Positions 35,412 to 48,420 of a stretch of DNA of 64,000 bases are shown here, piece by piece. Numbering within the stretch: the first letter of the stretch is position 1; every line of letters starts with the position of its first letter. Under the pieces are notes generated by a model. The model made no database searches. It saw only the letters and a list, made by a program, of their open reading frames with translations, and had not been told where the DNA came from. The DNA is from Silene latifolia. Lineage: Eukaryota > Streptophyta > Magnoliopsida > Caryophyllales > Caryophyllaceae. Position numbers and translations under genes: made by a program. Location of the stretch: contig NC_133538.1 of NCBI RefSeq assembly GCF_048544455.1, positions 44,841,969-44,905,968 on the forward strand, read 5' to 3'.

Positions 35412-36990
35412 TTAACCCTTTTCCTCCCGATCTTCTCTTTTTAAAAGTTCTTTCTCTACTTTCAATATACTCCGCCTGAAAATTTCCACTTCTTCCAAAA
35501 AAGACGCTCTTGACTCGTTGACATCTGACATCAACAAAATAGCCACCATCTCAAGCCATATAGGAATCCTCTCAACTTTCTTCTTAACCGCATACAATCC
35601 TTGCTCGTGCTTCCCTTCATATGTGAGCATGTGAAACATGGTGAAAAATCTCGATTCCTTATCAGCCTTGACATTCGCTTTCCATTCAAAATCAACATTC
35701 ACGAATGTAAATGTGTTAATGAGAACTCCTTCTTTTGCTGTTTTCCTTGTATCCAAAAAGTCAGAAAAACAATCAACCTAGAGCATGTACAAACAAAAAA
35801 AAAGAATTAGAAAGCACGACTATACAATGACAAGTTTAAAACAATACAATAACTTTGTTACAGCAATACAATAATTCTGACTGAAAATAGCATTTGTATA
35901 TGATCGAGTTAGAAAACGTCTCGCAATCTTTGCAAGTCAGTAAAAATCGGATTTTTCCCAATCTTTATGCGACGTATGGTCCAAAGACATCAACCGTCTT
36001 GTTCATAAAGTTCACACAAACACAAAAGTAGTACTTCTCTAAAGACAACGGGATGAAGACAAGGTCTACATCGATCTCGTAGTTTACAACATTTTCACCT
36101 AAATAATAGGACCAAAACGCACAACCTTGTCTTTCGGCTACGCTTACATCATCACTATCCCCTCCTTGCTCTAGCATGTCTTCAAAGATTCCCTATAAAT
36201 ACCATAAAACTGTGAAGAAAATTGAAGATAAATGATTAAACATTCTACAGTAACTGCACAATGAAAAACAGATCATACCATATGTTGTGTCCCAAGGAAC
36301 ATCATCACTGGCGCTTCTTTCTCCTTACCCTCCATGAATTTAAGACAACCGACCAAGCAAAACATTATGCGCAACTCGGTGTAATTTTCGAAGCTTAGTA
36401 GAAAGAATATCAGACCTATCCAAGATAGCATTGCCCGCAGAAAACAAAAGTTCACTGCAAAGGAGTAAAAAAAAAAAGCTTAGTAATATTTTAAAAACAA
36501 TATTTAAAAAATAACTACCAAAGAATAATAATCGAGAGTTTCATAATACAATAACTATGTTAATGTAATACAATAATCGATTATTGTACTACATTAACAT
36601 AGTTATTGTATTATGAAAACTCAGTTATTGTAATTTGTAAAAAAGATAGAATAATTGAACTTGTAGAATACAATAACTGCAATACATTATTAGAATAATC
36701 ACACAAACTTGTTTCTCATTGAGTTTGGAGAAAAATGAACATACTCATTTTCAAGATTGTAATCATCCAAGAAACAATAATCAACAACTTGTTTCTTCTT
36801 GCTTGGCATAGCGCGTGTATATCTGCTGTTAGCCCTCATAACTTTTGAAACAACAACAAGATTTGTATCGCCTTGCCACGCTTTATTGAGCACCAAGACC
36901 ATTAGAGTTCGGTCTACTACCTCGGCCGATCTAATCATCCCAGCGCTCATAGGTGTATCGTGCATACTCTTTTCACAGCCCCGAGTACCT
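35412..36990 (-). pseudogene. Ulp1-like protease paralogue without catalytic residues (tandem copy 2)
   Basis: Four minus-strand exon-like blocks align with the neighbouring Ulp1 gene. 36989-36745 has SKKKQVVDYCFLDDYNL. 36454-36279 has a frameshifted ELLFSAGNAILDRSDIL. 36192-35965 has VDLVFIPLSLEKYYFCVCVN and KTVDVFGP. 35777-35412 (366 nt, the same length as the partner's last exon) has FVNVDFEWK and ADKESRFFTMFHML. At the three catalytic positions it has Ser for His (IPLS versus IPVH), Gly for Asp (VFG versus YLD) and Ser for Cys (KESRFF versus LDCGVF). The intron between partner exons 5 and 6 is absent. Frame breaks occur in the second block and at the end of the third. There is no N-terminal head. 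It cannot be a protease; it is either a pseudogene or a decayed pseudo-enzyme. Confidence 0.78.
36535..36623. repeat. Long palindrome (foldback) of AATAACT words, copy 2 intron
   Basis: Arms of about 44 bp read TTTCATAATACAATAACTAT toward a central ATCGAT and are inverted on the other side with one mismatch and one single-base gap. RNA from either strand would form a long hairpin. Confidence 0.88.
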
Positions 36991-37046
36991 ACACAATCAT
37001 CCTGGTTCCTCCGCCATAACCCTAACAGACTTCCAAAGCATCTGCT

Positions 37047-40000
37047 TCACCCTTGCCGCTTCAACTCGGCTAGCTTATGCTTCTCAAGCAAAACAGCAAA
37101 GAAAGGTGCCTTTGTCTTTGTAAAATCATCAACCAAATCCAACAATTGTTTCCTAATTTTGTTGATATCGGCTAAAACCAATATGGCAGCTATCTCAGCT
37201 ATATATATGATCCTTTTCAATGGGTCATGCAACTCTGATTTGAACAACTTCCCAGCATAAAACATCATATGAATCATGACAAAAACACCACAATCCAAAT
37301 CCTGGGACCCTTCCGATTTCCACCCAAAAGCCACATTTACAAATTTGAAATTGCAGACCTCACTGCCTCTTTCAAAACCTTTCTTGACAAGAAAACTACC
37401 AAATATTTTAACCTGGTTACATTTTTAAATCAAAATTCATCACTCAAGAACAAAAAACATAACTAAAAGAAGTAGATGAAAACAAAAACATATAATAAGG
37501 TACATACAATAGAGTTGGTAGCCAACACCCAGATACTATCTTCAAAATCATCATATACATGATTGTCAAGATAGTCAACAGTCTTCCCCACAAAATTAAC
37601 AACAACACAGAAAAAATAATCTCCAAAATGAACAGGGATAAAAACCTGGCATGATAAAATAGGCGTACATAAACCTTTGCTGTTCTCAACAATAAAATAA
37701 TCAACAGAAGAAAGAAAGAAGAGAAAGGATTGGAAAAATTACCAAATCGGCACCAATGTCAAGAGAACCTTCGCTGTTCTCAATGACAGTGTCCCAAGCA
37801 TTACAAATTTCCTTTCTGTATAAATCTTTCTCATCATCAGCAGCTTTGATAAGCTTAAACAAAGAAGCCTATGAAAAATATTACCACACTATAAGAGAAA
37901 ATGAAGTATCAAAATTGAAAAAACTTGGTTAACTGAATACAATAACTACTATTCTGCTTTACAATAACTATCACAACAATAACTGAGTTTTCATAATACA
38001 ATAACTATGTTATTGTAATACAATAACATTGTTATTGTAATACAATAATCGATTATTGTATTACGATAACATAGTTATTGTATTATGAATACTCAGTTAT
38101 TGTAACTTGTAAAAAAGATAGAATAATTGAACTTGTATAATACAATAACTGAAATACAGTATTAGAATAATCACACAAACAATAAACAAAATTGAAGAAG
38201 AGGAAAACTGTTTTAGCTGAATAAAATAACAGCTAATATACTTTACAATAATCAAGTAACTACAATAGAATAACTGGCATAACCATTGTAAATTTACTGA
38301 TACAGAAATATATAAAAAAAATTCACATACCGAATGACTTGTACAAAAAAAACTTCTTGTGGGGGATAACCCTTTCCCAGCCTTGACCAGCATGTCATTA
38401 AGTAAAAATGACCAGCAATCAATCACATTCGATGTGATCATAGTCTTAACAGACAGTGAAATAATGTCATCTCGAGTTAACATGTTGTGAAATGAAAACA
38501 CAACCAAATCCTCCCTGCCACATGGAAACAAATTATATAGTAAAGACAAAAACCCAAATAACAATAAAAGCTTTTAAAATGTAGTTATATTAGCAAAAAA
38601 AGAAAAAAAAAAGAGGGAACGAAAAACATATAATGCTTACCAAATTCGTAGGTCATGATCGTGCAGAAAACAGTAATCAAGTACAGTCTTCCTCCGCATT
38701 AAAATAGGAGCAAAAAGCTCCTTGTACTTGCACAAAAAAACAGAAACTACAACTGCATCAGGATTGGGTGATTCACAATTTAAATCACACCCTATACCAC
38801 AATTCCCAAAAAACGTATGCTCAGGCATAACGTCTGAATGCAGCAGGTAAGCACTTATAACAGAATTATCTTGCATTCTATCCCCAACAACAGCCTCGTT
38901 GACAACTTTGTTAACAACGTCATCCACACTACTCAAGTCCACAGCTTCATTCTCAACATCAATATTATCAATGCCGTCATTAGTTGGCACCTCCTCATTC
39001 GGTTTCTCAACCGCTACATCAGGGATCTTATTTTTACCTTTCTCCCGAGAATAAACCACCTTATATTTTTCTGGATCAAACGCTAAACCCCCATTCCTTT
39101 CATCTTTTCCCTTTTCATGCTCCCCCTTTTCATGCTCCTTGAAAAAACTTTCATACAACGGCAGTTTACTTCCCGTCTGTTTCATTTCCTCAGCTTTTTC
39201 ACAAATAAAATTGAAATATTTAGTGAACAAAGAATCATCGTCACTAATGAAAGCAGGAGTCGAAGAAACTGAAGTGGTTGTCGAAGAATCTTCAACTGTT
39301 GAAGAACCACACTCCTTTCCCATCGCTTCCTTCCGTTGCGTGTACAAATGGAGAAATATCTCAATATCCCTCTTCATCATCAAAAGATGTGCTTGGGAAA
39401 CCTAAGAAAAAAGGAAAAAAAGAAAAATTATACTAAGTCTTTACAATAATTATACTAAGTCTTTACAATAATTTAAAATAATTGAAAGAATAACTGCTAC
39501 AAAGCTTTAAAATAACTACACTACACCTTTACAGTAACTACACAAAAATGATTGAAAGAATGATTGGAACTTAAATCAGCGGCCTTTGCTCAAATAACAT
39601 CATCAGTATCAAAACAATCAGGGCGAGTTCCGGATACTTTTTCCCGTGTTCAGTTTATCAACGATCGCCCATACCTCAAAGACTTTTGGTTCTCTGAAGC
39701 GTTTGCAGACATGATACACACCATTGACATATTCCCCATTCCCTAGCGAACTGCACTGAGCTCAAATACCCCTACTAACAAAAGACTTCTCATCCCAGTG
39801 CTTGATAAGAGGAGTCTCAGAAGACATTGTATATTCCTTAAAAGACATACGATGGAAGTATGCCACCATAACAACAAGTATGCAACCACGCAAAGTAGAG
39901 GACCCAGTTCTACACCGCTCAACACCTTCAACTAATTTATCAAACACATACCCACACCAATCCAAATGGTGGATACGTGAAACAACTTGCACCGCTTTAA

Positions 40001-40503
40001 GAATTGAAAAGTCAATTCCATAATTTGAAGGGGGAGCAAGGACAATGGACATAGCATAAAGCACAAACAACCTCCGAAATTCATCTCCCCCATCATCCCA
40101 CATATCAGTAATTGCATTATAAACAGCAGGGATAATAACGTAATTTGTGCTTTCTACTTTAAACTTCTTCCGGAACTCAGCTTTCAACGTTTCTTGTGAA
40201 GACAATACACTATATCCAGTGTAAACAACCTCAACCTTATCACCACCATTTGGCAATCCAAAAATATCATACACATCATCTTTTGACAGAAAAAATTTGA
40301 CATCTCTTGCTTGAAAAATATGAGCAGTAGCATTAAAGTATTTTACAAACAATGGTATAACACCCAATGGTAAACTGTTCACTTTAAAATCAAGCAAACC
40401 ACCAAATCCGATCTCAATGACAACCTTTCGCTGGTTTGGACCAAGTTGTTTTACCAGATTAACCAAACCATTAGGACGACAGCTCACTTTAATGTTTGCA
40501 GCA
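37047..40503 (-). CDS. Ulp1-like cysteine protease (SUMO/ubiquitin-like protease family) of a MULE, exons 2 to last
   Basis: Exons with consistent GT-AG sites and phase: 40503 to about 39762 (head domain: GFGGLLDFKVNSLPLGVIP, KDDVYDIFGLPNGGD, SYGIDFSIL-type region), 39401-38641, 38514-38331 (LTRDDIISL, NVIDCWSFLLND), 37868-37743, 37645-37508 (VFIPVHFGDYFFCVVVNF, KTVDYLDN) and 37412-37047 (FVNVAFGW, DLDCGVFVMIHMMF, stop TGA). His of PVHF, Asp of YLDN and Cys of LDCGVF form the C48 triad. The piece between 39761 and 39402 is unresolved: it could hold one or two small exons, and both candidate frames have problems. Exon 1 lies at 59858-59976, beyond the Tat insertion. Family members cleave SUMO or related modifiers; the substrate here is unknown. 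Apart from the unresolved piece the gene reads as intact. Confidence 0.82.
37982..38099. repeat. Long palindrome (foldback) of AATAACT words, copy 1 intron
   Basis: Arms related to the palindrome at 36535 (TTTTCATAATACAATAACTA toward ATCGAT). The left arm contains an extra direct copy of 22 bp. It lies in the intron between the exons at 38331 and 37868. Confidence 0.88.
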
Positions 40504-40530
40504 CTGAAAATGGAAAATCAAGCAAAATAT

Positions 40531-42909
40531 TGTAGATACCTCATTTCTGCACCTCCCGCAAACCACCCGGTGATGATTGGGCCGCATGTTTGATTCGCGG
40601 AACGATTTGTGACAGTTCGTAAGATTGTCGTCAAGTGATTGCTCAAATATTAAATGTCAACCTCTTAGTTGTCATCTACGTCCCGATACGGTCATTTTGG
40701 CGAAATTAGAGTACATTCGAGTCCGGTCAAAAACCGTCTCCATTTTCTCGATAACTCAAAAATCCCGAGTCGGAATGTTCTGGAATGTTCCGGATATTTC
40801 TATTCCATATTTCATAAATTCTATCTTTTGGCAAATAATATCCCGTAATATTCATAAGATAATCGAATTATTTCCGTCCTACCATAACTCAAACGCGAAA
40901 TCTTTCTTCAAATAGAGGAAACCTCCCGGGAATAGACGCAGACAGTGTTGCGCCTCTTCCAAGAGACGCAGACGTGCTGCTGCGCCTCTTCCCAGGCCCT
41001 TCTTTGCATGTTCCACGTATCTTTTTCATATCTTTCCGAGATTCACTTCCAAAGAGTCTCCGAAACCCTATTCCTCCGTGTGATTAGTATAAATAGGAGC
41101 CTTCGCTCCTCATATTTCTCACGCGAGTGTCCGCCCTTCTCTTCTCCCTTTGCATTCTAGACTTTGTTCTTACTAATTGGCGCCTACGTGCTTGGACTTC
41201 CGACCACGTAAGCTCGGATCCTTCCGGGTACCAGCCTCTCCGTTGCATGACCGACCAATTTGACCAACTACACTAAATCAACTTAAATTAATCAATCGTT
41301 TTCCTCTTACGAGGGCACTCTCTTTGCATTCGTGTCGAGCATTCACTAGTCGATATCTTAGTTCATCTCGTTTCGTCAACTTGTAAGTCTGAGGGTGTAT
41401 AATCCTCTTTCATTTATTGTATTTTGTTTATCGTATCATCGTTGTAAGATTTATGTCGAAAACACCATTAAAACTGATTTCCAAAACCGTGCTTTAAGAC
41501 TCTGTTTTTGCGGATTTCCAGTAGACAGACGTCGAGAAAAGACGCAGAAAATGCTGCGCCTCTTCGAAGGAGCGCAGTTCCTGCTGCGCCTCTTCGTGAG
41601 GCTGCCGTAGTTCCTGCTTCTTTTCTTCTTCTTCGTCCTCTGTAATTCGTGTGTTTGTTATTTGTTTCGTTTATTTTCTTTAATTCTTCATCACAATAGT
41701 TTAATATTCACATGTATATCGTATCATCATTCATCATTCATTAGTATGTTTTAATTATCACAAATCCGACTTAAATCCCTTATAATTCATATTTACGGGT
41801 TTTCGTCATTAAATTCAAACCCGGGTTTTAGAGGTTCAATTTGTTCATATTGAGTTTCTGGAATTCGTCATTGATATAATTTTCATCTTCTTATTCGCAT
41901 ATTCGTTGTATATCCGTCATATTTAGCCTAATTGACTTATTTCAACAGAGGACTCATTAATGTTTCCATCATAATTTCATGTAAATAATCCGTTTGCATC
42001 CGTCTCATCCATGTTTATCGCTTTCATGACCATCATTGACATGTAATAAAAGTATTAATCACTTTCATCCGAGTAAATAATTTAATCGATCCATAAAATT
42101 ACCAATTAACATTAACGATTTTGCGCTTCGCTTCCATTACCCGAACTCACCCTTGGGAATGACGCAAAGAATCACTGCTGCTGCTCCAGGATGATTTCTC
42201 CCCAACTTCGTTTCGCCTTGACCTAGTTTAATTAGTCCACGTATTAACTAGCTATTATCCGTAATATCACGCTAATTCCTGTTCGTAATTTATTTCTTTT
42301 TATTCTTTTATTCTTTTTCTCAAATTATCCGTTTTAAAGGTATTTTCGACATAAATCGCCTATTCCAATGTAATTAATGTAATTTTCATTATTGTGATTT
42401 ATGATTATTCTATTTCTTTTATCAATTGTATGTTTCCACATGTAAATCAACATTAAATTCCAACTTCGACCCAATTGTATGCTAATTACGTGTCAACCGA
42501 CTTAGTTAATTCTGACATGCTAGGATTAAAACTTGGATGTTGCATTGCATGCATATAACCGACGATATATCGAGTATAAATAACTTCCCTAATCATTAGT
42601 AGAGGCCACTATTGAGGCGGGCGGGATTAGGTGTTCGATCAAAAGAGCTTCCTAATACGTACCCTCACCCCTTACTCCAGATCTCCGTGAGCACCCGTGT
42701 TCATTGGTATCCACGAGAGTCATTCTAGACATAGAATGCTAAGGGTAACGATTGCTTAGTGTTCATGTCACTACTTTGTGTCTTGACATGACACGAGGTA
42801 TTCGAACGGTTCCAATTTCCCATAAAAATTGGTGGCGACTCCTTACAAAATGCAAACGCTTGTTTTTCGACCTTCACCAAGCGCCCCGTGGGGCCCGTCC
42901 CATGTCCGG
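40531..42909 (+). repeat. Tat 5' LTR
   Basis: A TATA box TATAAATAG is at 41088-41096. Paired GACGCAG/GCGCCTCTTC modules are at about 40932-40992 (upstream of TATA) and 41542-41602, and a degraded one near 42165. The exact 3' end is uncertain by a few bases because CATGTCCGG here replaces the CTGTCCACA seen in the 3' LTR. Confidence 0.88.
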
Positions 42910-42911
42910 TT

Positions 42912-42929
42912 TGGCGACTCCATTGGGAT
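42912..42929 (+). other. Tat primer-binding site
   Basis: TGGCGACTCCATTGGGAT lies directly after the 5' LTR. The tRNA match was not determined. Confidence 0.7.
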
Positions 42930-43706
42930 AATACACTTACGTGTAGCAAGGGTGAAAATTGAACAAGGTTAGGGAATAAGTTTGTACAAGACAATTGTCG
43001 GTTTTCATAACTCGGTCTTCCTAGATCGTTTATTCGGCCTTCCTAGGCCCAACCCAACCCATTAGACCAATCGTCCCGTCTAAACGGTCCTAATTCTTAT
43101 TTGGGCCTAAGGATGGATAGCGATTGACGTCATCCATACCATGATGCTTACTCTTGTTTGTATCAAGGGCCTTCACTACTTGAGGAAATGGACTAGGAAT
43201 CGGCCTTACTCTTGTTTGGCACGAGCCTCTCCACAGACTTCGGGTTTGATGGTTCGGTATGGCAACCTACCCTTTAAACCAAAACCCTTCTAAATGCACT
43301 CAGCATCCCGTTATAATGCCTGTATAAATGTGTAAACCCTACGTGATCACCACTTCTAAACAAAACCATGACGAATTTTCAAAAAAAAATCAAAATCCTT
43401 ATTTTCAAACAAGAATTTCGAAATAGGGCCTTCAATTAGCGCAAAATCCGGTCAAAACTCCGTCCGATTGTCGTGTCAAAATTCGGGCCACAAGCCCATT
43501 TCAAACCTCACTTCGAGTCCACTCCTACAACTACACTACAGTTGACTAGGACACACATTTTCAAAGACCTTGTCTTTCTTCAAAATCCACTCAACACAAG
43601 TGGCACACACCCACTTCGCGAGTCAAAACTTTTCCTCTTTTAGCAAGTGTGATAGAATGGTCGATCGTGTTTTGATTTGTCACCGATCTCTTATCCAGTT
43701 TCCAAG
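42930..43706. other. Tat untranslated leader
   Basis: Sequence between the PBS and gag. Only short frames, no domain. Confidence 0.6.
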
Positions 43707-45582
43707 ATGCCCGGATCAAGCGATGAAACAAACCTCCAGCAAATTCAAGAGAGTAATGATCGAATCCTAGCCGCGCTAGCCCAAATTCAAATCACTTAAG
43801 AACTAACCTATGACCGCCTTGAACTTATCGAAGGCCGTATCTTTGATGTAGAGGGAAGGTTGCCTCCCCTTAAAGGTGAAGTACTACGTTTTTCCGATGA
43901 CGAGTCTAAAGATGAGAATCCTATCATAGGAACAATCTAGAAAGAAGAGACTCCAATACCTAGAGGAGCAATTGATGTACCTTAAGGGGGATGACATTTA
44001 TAGGGAAAACAATCGCAAATATGAAGCCGTCAATTCCAAATTGCCAACTAACTTTAGCATGACGGATATCCCTAAGTTTAAAGGACATGAGAACCCTTTG
44101 AACCACATCCGCGCCTTCAAGGATTACATGTCTATCAAAGGCATCAAACCCGAGATGTTCTTAAGGATCTTTCCTTCATCTCTTGACACCATTCCGAAGC
44201 AATGGTTCTACACTTTAGATCACAAAAAGGTCGCTACTTGGGAAGACGCCGCAATCGAGTTCTCGAAACAATACGCGGATAATGCCGAGATCCAAGTCAA
44301 CATGCGTACTCTAGAGGTTCTTACCCAAAATGACAAAGAAGGATTCACCGACTTCCTAAGTAGGTGGAGGAACACTAGTACTCAACTAGTTGAACGCCCG
44401 GATGAGGCTACTCTTGTGGAAAAGTTTGTGGATAATCTCAAGCCCATATATGCCAACCATTTGAGATATCAAAACATCAAGACTTTCAAGGACTTAACTG
44501 TACTAGGGACGCGAATTGAAGATGACATCCGTAAAGGACTCTTGTCCAAAACGGTAGGTAGAGGATATCAAGGGTCCACAAGTCGTTCATACGGCTCTAC
44601 TAGCAAGACCGACGAAGTCAACCTTCTCGAGCCATCCAAGAAAACTACTCCACCAAGGAAATTCACAAACCTTGGGGATACGTACTCCAACGCTCTAAAA
44701 AGGCTAATGAAACAAGGTAAACTCCAACCCATTGGACCTACTCCCGAACCCGAAAGGAAGTCCAAATTCTGGGATGAAAATTCCTACTGTGAATACCATA
44801 GGGGCAAAGGGCACGACACAGAAAAATGCTACAAGTTGAAACACGTGCTTCAAGATATGATTGAAGATGGTCGACTTCCAATTCCACCAGGAGGTAAGCC
44901 CAACAACACTCAGAATCCTCTTGGAGTTCTAGTGATTACAAGTGATGAATCTACCTTAGATTGCTCACACCTCATTTCTCCCACCGAAAATGAAATTCAT
45001 GCAATTGAGAAAGAAAGGCTCTACTCCACTATCTCCCCTACCATTTCCGACTTCATCACATGGGCAAGGAATGTAGATAGACAAGTGTGGGAACTAGAAA
45101 ACATGGTAACGACCTTGTGCAATCCCAACGCAATACCTAAAGAACGCGTACCATTGATCTTCTCTCAAAATGCCACTATGCAAGAAGTAGTCACCGTGGT
45201 TGATAAACTAGTCGATCAAATCATACGACTAGAAAGTGACATCATGAGAATGAAGGAACTAGCTGCAGTCAATGGGGTTTGGGCCGATGATGATGAAGAC
45301 GAATACCTCATTGAAAACTCCTTAGTCAAGGAAATAGTCCAAAATGGTGAAGACCAAGATGTGGATCACCTAACTCGTTCGGGTCGCCCATATCAAAGCA
45401 CTACTCAAAACGGTCCAACCAACGTCATCACACCAAATGACAACGAAGATGACCCCACCGATCATTTGCTCAAGCAATTACGTAAGACCAAGGTGATCTT
45501 TCAGTCGGCAACTAGTGGCAAGCTCATTTCCGCATCGCCAAGCTTTACTGCAAGCTTTGGCCAAATTGAATGTAGCACATAA
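43707..45582 (+). pseudogene. Tat gag
   Basis: The probable start is ATG 43707 (MPGSSDETNLQQIQESND). It is broken by TAA near 43797 and a frame change before 43970. From 43972 the frame is open for 536 codons: the gag core (FKGHENPLNHIRAFKDYMSI, FSKQYADNAEIQVNMRTLE, FTDFLSRWRNTS) and a zinc-knuckle variant CEYHRGKGHDTEKC in which His replaces the second Cys, as is common in this lineage. Gag and protease are separated by a further frame shift near 45530. Confidence 0.88.
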
Positions 45583-47045
45583 CTCCACTCCTGAAGATGT
45601 AGTCAACTTGGTCTTCCAAGAATCACCGAAGCTAAGTAATCCTATTACTTTCTCAGATGAAGACTTGCCACCTTTTGGCGCTAGTCACAACCTTGCTCTA
45701 TACATCACTGTCATTTGTCTAAAGAAGAATGTGCCAATGACTTTGGTAGATGATGGCTCCGCGGTCAACGTCATACCCCTCAAAACGGCATACAAGCTAG
45801 GCATGAAAGAGTCGGATTGGACTCCTACCAATCAAGGTGTACGTGCATATGATGGTACACGACGAAAAGTGGTTGGACTTGCTAGCCTAACCATAGCCAC
45901 GGGACCAATTGAACGAAAGGTTAACTTCCAAATAGTGGACATCGAAGCTTCATTCAACATACTTCTGGAAAGGCCTTGGATTCATGCTTCCAAAGCGGTA
46001 ACATCCACCCTTCATCAAAAGATCAAGATTCCACTAAATGGCAAAGTTGTGACGATCACTTCGTCACCCATCAAGGCAATAATCGAAAAGCAATCAAACA
46101 ATCAAGTCCTTGCAGATCCCATATACGAACTTGGGGGCTTCCAAAGTGTAAATGTCATAGAAAGTGAGTTGGCACCCTTATACTATAATCCCTACTCCAA
46201 CTTGGTGGTCAACCACATACTCAAATCTTAGGGATACTTCCCTGGAATGCCTTTGAACCCAATTCGGAAAAATACCTTCGCACCATACAAGGAAGGCAAC
46301 TCGACAAGGATACCACTTGGACTAGGGTACAAACCCACAAAAGAAGAAGTTCTCGAAATGCTCGCTCAAGTCCAAAATCGCAAGCACGTGGGAGTCCAAA
46401 TGAGACCATATCTCCCCACTCTAAATGGGTACTTCGTTCAAGAAGGAAGTTCAGAACTCTTTCACGGATTTCCCGAACCTTGGCATTATCTTGAGAGGAA
46501 GTTAGCCGGAATCGAGATCTTTCACGATTGCTACTTCATTCCTCCCGAAACGGTTCCTACCGTCAAAACCCGTCAAGCACCTTGCTTCGACGAACAAGCT
46601 GTGAGCCTATTGTTTGGAGAAGATCGATTCATTAGGGCCGCGTAGGATGAGATCATTACTATGATACTTCAGGACGATCGCTTCAACCCCACCGCGTTGA
46701 TCACAGAAATCGACACAAAGCAGCAGAAAGGATGGAGGAAATCTATCAAATGGACCAACAACCAAGGAAGACTCTTCAAGCTCACTACTGGAGAAGGAGA
46801 GATGTTCAAAGGAGAACCAGAAGACGACGAGTTCGAGTCAGAGTCGGAGTCGGAGTCAGAGTCGGAGTCTAGAGAAGTCATTAGAGAGTCTACTCCTGTT
46901 GTCATCCCCACTCCCTTCGTTTCTCCTAGCTTAGCCTCGAGTAGTCACGGTAGTTCGGAAATGCCCCAACCATCGTTCCTTTGCCACCACCGACCATGGA
47001 TCGGTTGGCTTCTTTGTTTCAACTTTACTCAAATCTTAATATGAA
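45530..47045 (+). pseudogene. Tat aspartic protease and linker
   Basis: The retropepsin-like segment shows MTLVDDGSAVNVIP (active Asp), then EASFNILLERPWIHASKAV. The downstream linker continues past an in-frame TAG at 46229 (RIPLGLGYKPTKEEVLEMLA, FHDCYFIPPETVP) and another stop at 46643. It ends in a Ser-Glu repeat encoded at 46836-46870. The function in the parent element is Gag-Pol processing. Confidence 0.85.
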
Positions 47046-47123
47046 TAAATCGGTTCGCTTACTCTCTGTGTTCTTTCGAGTGCAATTCTTTTATGATGAT
47101 ACGAGGATGACCAAGACCCAGAC

Positions 47124-48420
47124 TTGACCGAAATACCTCCCTACGTAGCCAAAGAAATATTACAAGAAGGGGAAGGGGGACCAGTAATAGAAGATACCGA
47201 ACCCATCAACGTAGGAACCGAACTAGAACCCAAAGAACTTAGGATAGGGACTACCTTGAGCTCCATCGAAAGGGCCGATTTCATAGACCTCCTAAATGAA
47301 TTCAAAGACGTTTTCGCTTGGTCCTACAAAGACATGCCAGGGATCGACAGGGATATCGCCGAACATAGGATTCCGATTAAGCCAGGTTTCAAACCTGTGA
47401 AACAGAAGCTTCGACGAATGAGAACAGAATGGGCTCTAAAGATTAAGGAAGAAGTTGATAAACAATTCAAAGCCGGGTTCATCAAAGTTTCCGAGTATTC
47501 TGACTGGGTAGCTAACATAGTACCCGTACCCAAAAAGGATGGGAGAATCCGTGTTTGTGTTGACTTTAGGGACTTAAACAAAGCGAGTCCAAAAGATGAC
47601 TTTCCTCTACCTCACATCGACATATGGTGGACAATCTGCAGACCACGCATTACTATCCTTCATGGATGGATATGCGGGTTATAACCAAATCAAGATGGCC
47701 ATGGAAGATATGCACAAGACTGCATTCGTCACCCAATGGGGAACATATTGCTATACAGTAATGCCATTCGGATTGATCAACGCCGGAGCTACATACTAAC
47801 GCACCGCAACTACACTCCTACATGACATGATGCACAAAGAAGTTGAGGTATATGTAGATGACATGATCGTCAAGTCCAAGGAAAGAGAGGGACATATTGC
47901 GAACCTTCGCAAATTCTTCGCAAGGCTACGAAAGTACAACATGAGGCTCAACCCCCAGAAATGCACATTTGGGGTAACATCTGGGAAACTCCTGGGATAC
48001 GTCGTCAGTCAAAGAGGTATAGAAATAGATCCTTCAAAAATCAAAGCTCTGATCGAAATGCCACAACCTCAAACAAAAAAAGAAGTCAGAGGATTCCTGG
48101 GAAAAGTACAGTACATAAGTCGATTCATATCGAAACTTACAATGATTTGCGAGCCTATCTTCAAGAAACTCAAGAAAACAGACCACACCATGTAGGATGA
48201 CGATTGTCAAAAAGCGTTTGACCGAATCAAGGAGATATTGGCTAAACCACCAGTGCTCATGCCGCCACAACAAGATCAACCTCTTGGTTTATATCTCACA
48301 AGAATGAAACCGCCATGGGTGCCATGTTGGCTCAAACTCAGGAAGCGAAGAAAGAGCTATTTACTATCTAAGTAAGAAGTTCCTGGAATATGAGTGCAAA
48401 TACTCGCAACTCGAAAAGAC
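47124..48420 (+). pseudogene. Tat reverse transcriptase
   Basis: Motifs in order: FAWSYKDMPGID, GFIKVSEYSDWVANIVPVPK, RVCVDFRDLNKASPKDDFPL, a frame change at about 47620, FMDGYAGYNQIKMA, TYCYTVMPFGLINAGATY, a TAA at 47798, EVEVYVDDMIVKSK (catalytic YVDD) and GFLGKVQYISRFI. A TAG follows at 48193 and a further frame break near 48300. It is inactive in this copy. Confidence 0.9.

Noticed and set aside
39402..39761. A single definite exon between exon 2 and the 39401 exon of the Ulp1 gene
   Set aside because: Two alternative frames look coding-like (one with KRFREPKVFEVWAIVDKLN, the other with stops), and I could not choose splice sites with confidence.
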